In this document: positions 61,918-64,000 of the stretch, piece after piece
Position numbering within the stretch: the first letter of the stretch is position 1
Layout of the letters: each line of letters opens with the position of its first letter
Source: CAVQBP01 sp963723205
GTDB lineage: Bacteria; Bacteroidota; Ignavibacteria; Ignavibacteriales; Ignavibacteriaceae
DNA: 64,000 nt
Assembly (NCBI GenBank): GCA_963723205.1
Contig: CAVRQC010000035.1
Location: forward strand, 1-64,000
Direction: 5' to 3'
Made by a program: the position numbers and the translations under genes
Notes under the pieces: generated by a model
Database searches by the model: none
What the model was told of the DNA's origin: nothing
What the model saw: only the letters and a program-made list of their open reading frames with translations

Positions 61918-63921
61918 ATGATTCAAAAAAAATATAAATTAAAGCGTTTAGGAGATTCCGGCTTTACTAAGGAAAATATTGATGAAGCCCGTTTTTCAAT
62001 TAATTATAAAAATGAATTAAATCCTGCACAATATGAAGCTGTTTCTGCAGTTGACGGAGCATATTTAATAATTGCAGGAGCAGGAACCGGAAAAACCCGA
62101 ACCCTGGTTTACCGTGTCGCACGGTTAGTTGAAATGGGATACAAACCAGAATCAATACTTTTGCTCACTTTTACCCGTAAAGCTGCTAACGAAATGATGA
62201 ACCGTGCATCAATTCTACTTGATAACAGATGTGCAAAGATTCTGGGGGGAACTTTCCACTCTTTTGCCAATTTAACTCTTAGAAAATATGCCAAAGCGGT
62301 TGGACTTGATTCTTCTTTTACAATCCTTGACCAGGGTGATTGTGAGGATGTCATAAATTTGATCCGCTCCCAGGCAGGTTTTATCTCAAAAGAAAAAAGA
62401 TTTCCGAATAAACAAACTCTCAATAAAGTATTCAGCTTAAGTGTTAATACTGGTAGAAAAGTATCGGAAATAATTGAAGAAAATTATCCTCACTTTTTAG
62501 ATGATCTGGATAAAATTCTGCAAATCCAAACTGTTTTTTATGAATATAAAAGAAAAAATAACCTTCTTGATTATGACGATTTATTGGTCTACTTAAAGGA
62601 TTTTTTACTCGAATTCGGACCCGCCGCCAAATCTCTTCTATCTACAATAAAATTTGTAATGGTTGATGAATATCAGGATACAAATAAACTTCAGGCAGAT
62701 ATTGTAAGAGGATTATGCCAGATAAACAAGAATGTTATGGTTGTCGGGGATGATTCGCAATCAATCTATTCTTTCCGGGGGGCAAATTTTAAGAATATTA
62801 TTGAATTCCCGAAATTTTTTGATAATGTTAAAATTATTAAGCTCGAAGAAAATTATAGAAGTGTCCAGCCGGTTCTTGATTTTACAAATCATATAATATC
62901 AAATTCAATCGAGAAATATGAAAAGAATTTATATACAAGAAAAAACGGCGGAGAATTACCGGTAATAATAGCCACATCATCTGAAAATCTCCAATCAAAA
63001 TTTATAGTTGAAAAAATACTTGATTTACGTGAAGAAGGAGTTTCATTAAAAGATATAGCGGTCTTGTTCCGTTCTTCGTTCTTCTCATTCGATCTTGAAA
63101 TCGAATTGACAAAAGCCAATATTCCTTTTCAAAAATTCGGGGGGATGAAGTTTGTTGAGACAGCTCATATTAAAGATGTTCTTGCATTTTTGAGAATTGC
63201 AGCAAATCCTAAAGATGTTGTAAGCTGGTATAGAGTTCTTCTGCTTCATGAAGGAGTTGGACCCAAAACCGCTCAGAAAATTTTAGATGAGCTGGCTACA
63301 GCCCGTTTAACTATAAAAGCAAATCCCGATTCTCAGACTTCATTCAGGTATAATGATAAAATTGCCGGACTTTTTCAGATTCTTTATAAACTGCATACCG
63401 GGAAAGAACTGCCGTCTGAAAAAGTACAGATGATATTTGATTACTACTGGCCATTGTTTAAAGACAGATATGATGATTACAATAAAAGAAACAAGGATCT
63501 AGAAATATTTCACAATATTTCTGAAAATTATAGATCTTTAGACAACCTGCTTGCAGATATGGCAATTGAACCGATAATTGATAGTGTTATTGATATTGAT
63601 GCACCTGATAAAGAAGAAGAATTTGTTACTCTATCAACAATTCATTCTGCAAAAGGGTTGGAATGGCATTCTGTATTTATAATTCATGCAGTAGAAGGAT
63701 ATTTCCCCTCAAGCAGATCAGTTGAGAATTTAGATTCGCTTGAAGAAGAAAGAAGATTAATGTATGTAGCTTCTACACGGGCAAAACAAAACCTGTTTGT
63801 TACTTATCCAATGAATATGTTTGACAGAGAAGCAGGAATGACTTTATCAAAACCATCCAGGTTCATTTCCGAAATGAAACCGGAACTTGCCGAAGGCTGG
63901 TTGCTGGATGAAGAGTATTGA
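61918..63921 (+). CDS. UvrD/PcrA-type superfamily 1 DNA helicase
   Basis: The 667-residue protein contains the SF1A helicase motifs in order: Q motif NPAQYEAV, Walker A AGAGTGKTRT (about 52-61), LTFTRKAANEM (Ia), VDEYQDTN (Walker B, about 247-254), VGDDSQSIYSFRGA (III), LEENYRS (IV region), STIHSAKGLEWHSVFIIHA (V) and YVASTRAKQNLFV (VI). It is somewhat shorter than the about 720-residue PcrA, and the C-terminal RNA-polymerase-interaction tail of UvrD is not evident, so I call it UvrD-like rather than uvrD. It acts in repair or replication-fork rescue. Confidence 0.88.
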   Translation: MIQKKYKLKRLGDSGFTKENIDEARFSINYKNELNPAQYEAVSAVDGAYLIIAGAGTGKTRTLVYRVARLVEMGYKPESILLLTFTRKAANEMMNRASILLDNRCAKILGGTFHSFANLTLRKYAKAVGLDSSFTILDQGDCEDVINLIRSQAGFISKEKRFPNKQTLNKVFSLSVNTGRKVSEIIEENYPHFLDDLDKILQIQTVFYEYKRKNNLLDYDDLLVYLKDFLLEFGPAAKSLLSTIKFVMVDEYQDTNKLQADIVRGLCQINKNVMVVGDDSQSIYSFRGANFKNIIEFPKFFDNVKIIKLEENYRSVQPVLDFTNHIISNSIEKYEKNLYTRKNGGELPVIIATSSENLQSKFIVEKILDLREEGVSLKDIAVLFRSSFFSFDLEIELTKANIPFQKFGGMKFVETAHIKDVLAFLRIAANPKDVVSWYRVLLLHEGVGPKTAQKILDELATARLTIKANPDSQTSFRYNDKIAGLFQILYKLHTGKELPSEKVQMIFDYYWPLFKDRYDDYNKRNKDLEIFHNISENYRSLDNLLADMAIEPIIDSVIDIDAPDKEEEFVTLSTIHSAKGLEWHSVFIIHAVEGYFPSSRSVENLDSLEEERRLMYVASTRAKQNLFVTYPMNMFDREAGMTLSKPSRFISEMKPELAEGWLLDEEY

Positions 63922-64000
63922 TGGCTGAATGAAATTAAAGATAAATGATTTTCATTATTTAAATGTCCAATCTTAAAACATATTTATTTTTTGATTTAAA

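Overview
The window is AT-rich DNA from what looks like a member of the Ignavibacteria / Bacteroidota-Chlorobi group. Evidence seen in the sequence: a type IX secretion C-terminal sorting domain of the QNYPNPFNP type, a PorQ-like outer-membrane protein, many signal-peptide proteins typical of a Gram-negative envelope, mixed Shine-Dalgarno use with several TTG/GTG starts, and the 5' end of a 16S rRNA gene at the left edge. The exact genus cannot be named from this.

Layout. 1-500: 5' part of a 16S rRNA gene on the minus strand, with a boxA-like leader and two tandem promoters. 519-10082: mostly minus-strand housekeeping and envelope genes (glutamate dehydrogenase, HtpX, coiled-coil and TPR proteins, glycyl-tRNA synthetase) plus a PorQ-like gene on the plus strand. 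10425-17174 (+): an envelope-homeostasis block (DUF4097 repeat protein behind a palindromic operator, TPM protein, rhodanese + DoxX pair, Pro-rich TPR protein, LiaF-like protein, LytS-type kinase and a frameshifted LytTR regulator). 17505-23172 (+): a five-gene multiheme cytochrome / outer-membrane barrel cluster with 34 haem-binding motifs in total, best read as an extracellular electron-transfer conduit. 24486-31058 (-): a seven-gene corrinoid methyl-transfer operon (RACo-like activator, MetH-activation-like protein, small unknown, UroD-type methyltransferase, corrinoid protein, 'virulence factor' small protein, homocysteine methyltransferase). 31337-36552 (-): an outer-membrane protein, then a translationally coupled pair made of a divergent cis-prenyltransferase-like protein and a single polypeptide carrying two squalene/phytoene-synthase-like domains, then an oxidoreductase. 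36675-50807: mixed housekeeping (metal exporter, thioredoxin-TPR, transporters, proteases, M16 pair, enoyl-CoA hydratase, TruA). 51079-54308: small stress-type genes, a frameshifted MgtC/DUF4010 protein and an aldehyde dehydrogenase. 54482-63921: PP2C phosphatase, M64 peptidase, pyrE, pterin dehydratase, clpC and a UvrD-type helicase.

How the genes fit together. The cytochrome cluster would move electrons from the periplasm through an outer-membrane barrel to a surface cytochrome that is exported by type IX secretion. The corrinoid operon would strip a methyl group from an unidentified donor onto a cobalamin protein and pass it to homocysteine, with two ATP/SAM/electron-linked proteins to rescue oxidised cobalamin. 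The prenyltransferase pair suggests an unrecognised isoprenoid product.

Caution: three genes (LytTR regulator, VOC protein, MgtC/DUF4010 protein) are split by single-base indels, two of them in homopolymer runs; one small lipoprotein has an in-frame stop; and glyS has ATC where an ATG is expected. These may be real lesions or consensus errors, and should be settled on raw reads before biological conclusions are drawn. No tRNA, CRISPR array, insertion sequence or cobalamin riboswitch was recognised.
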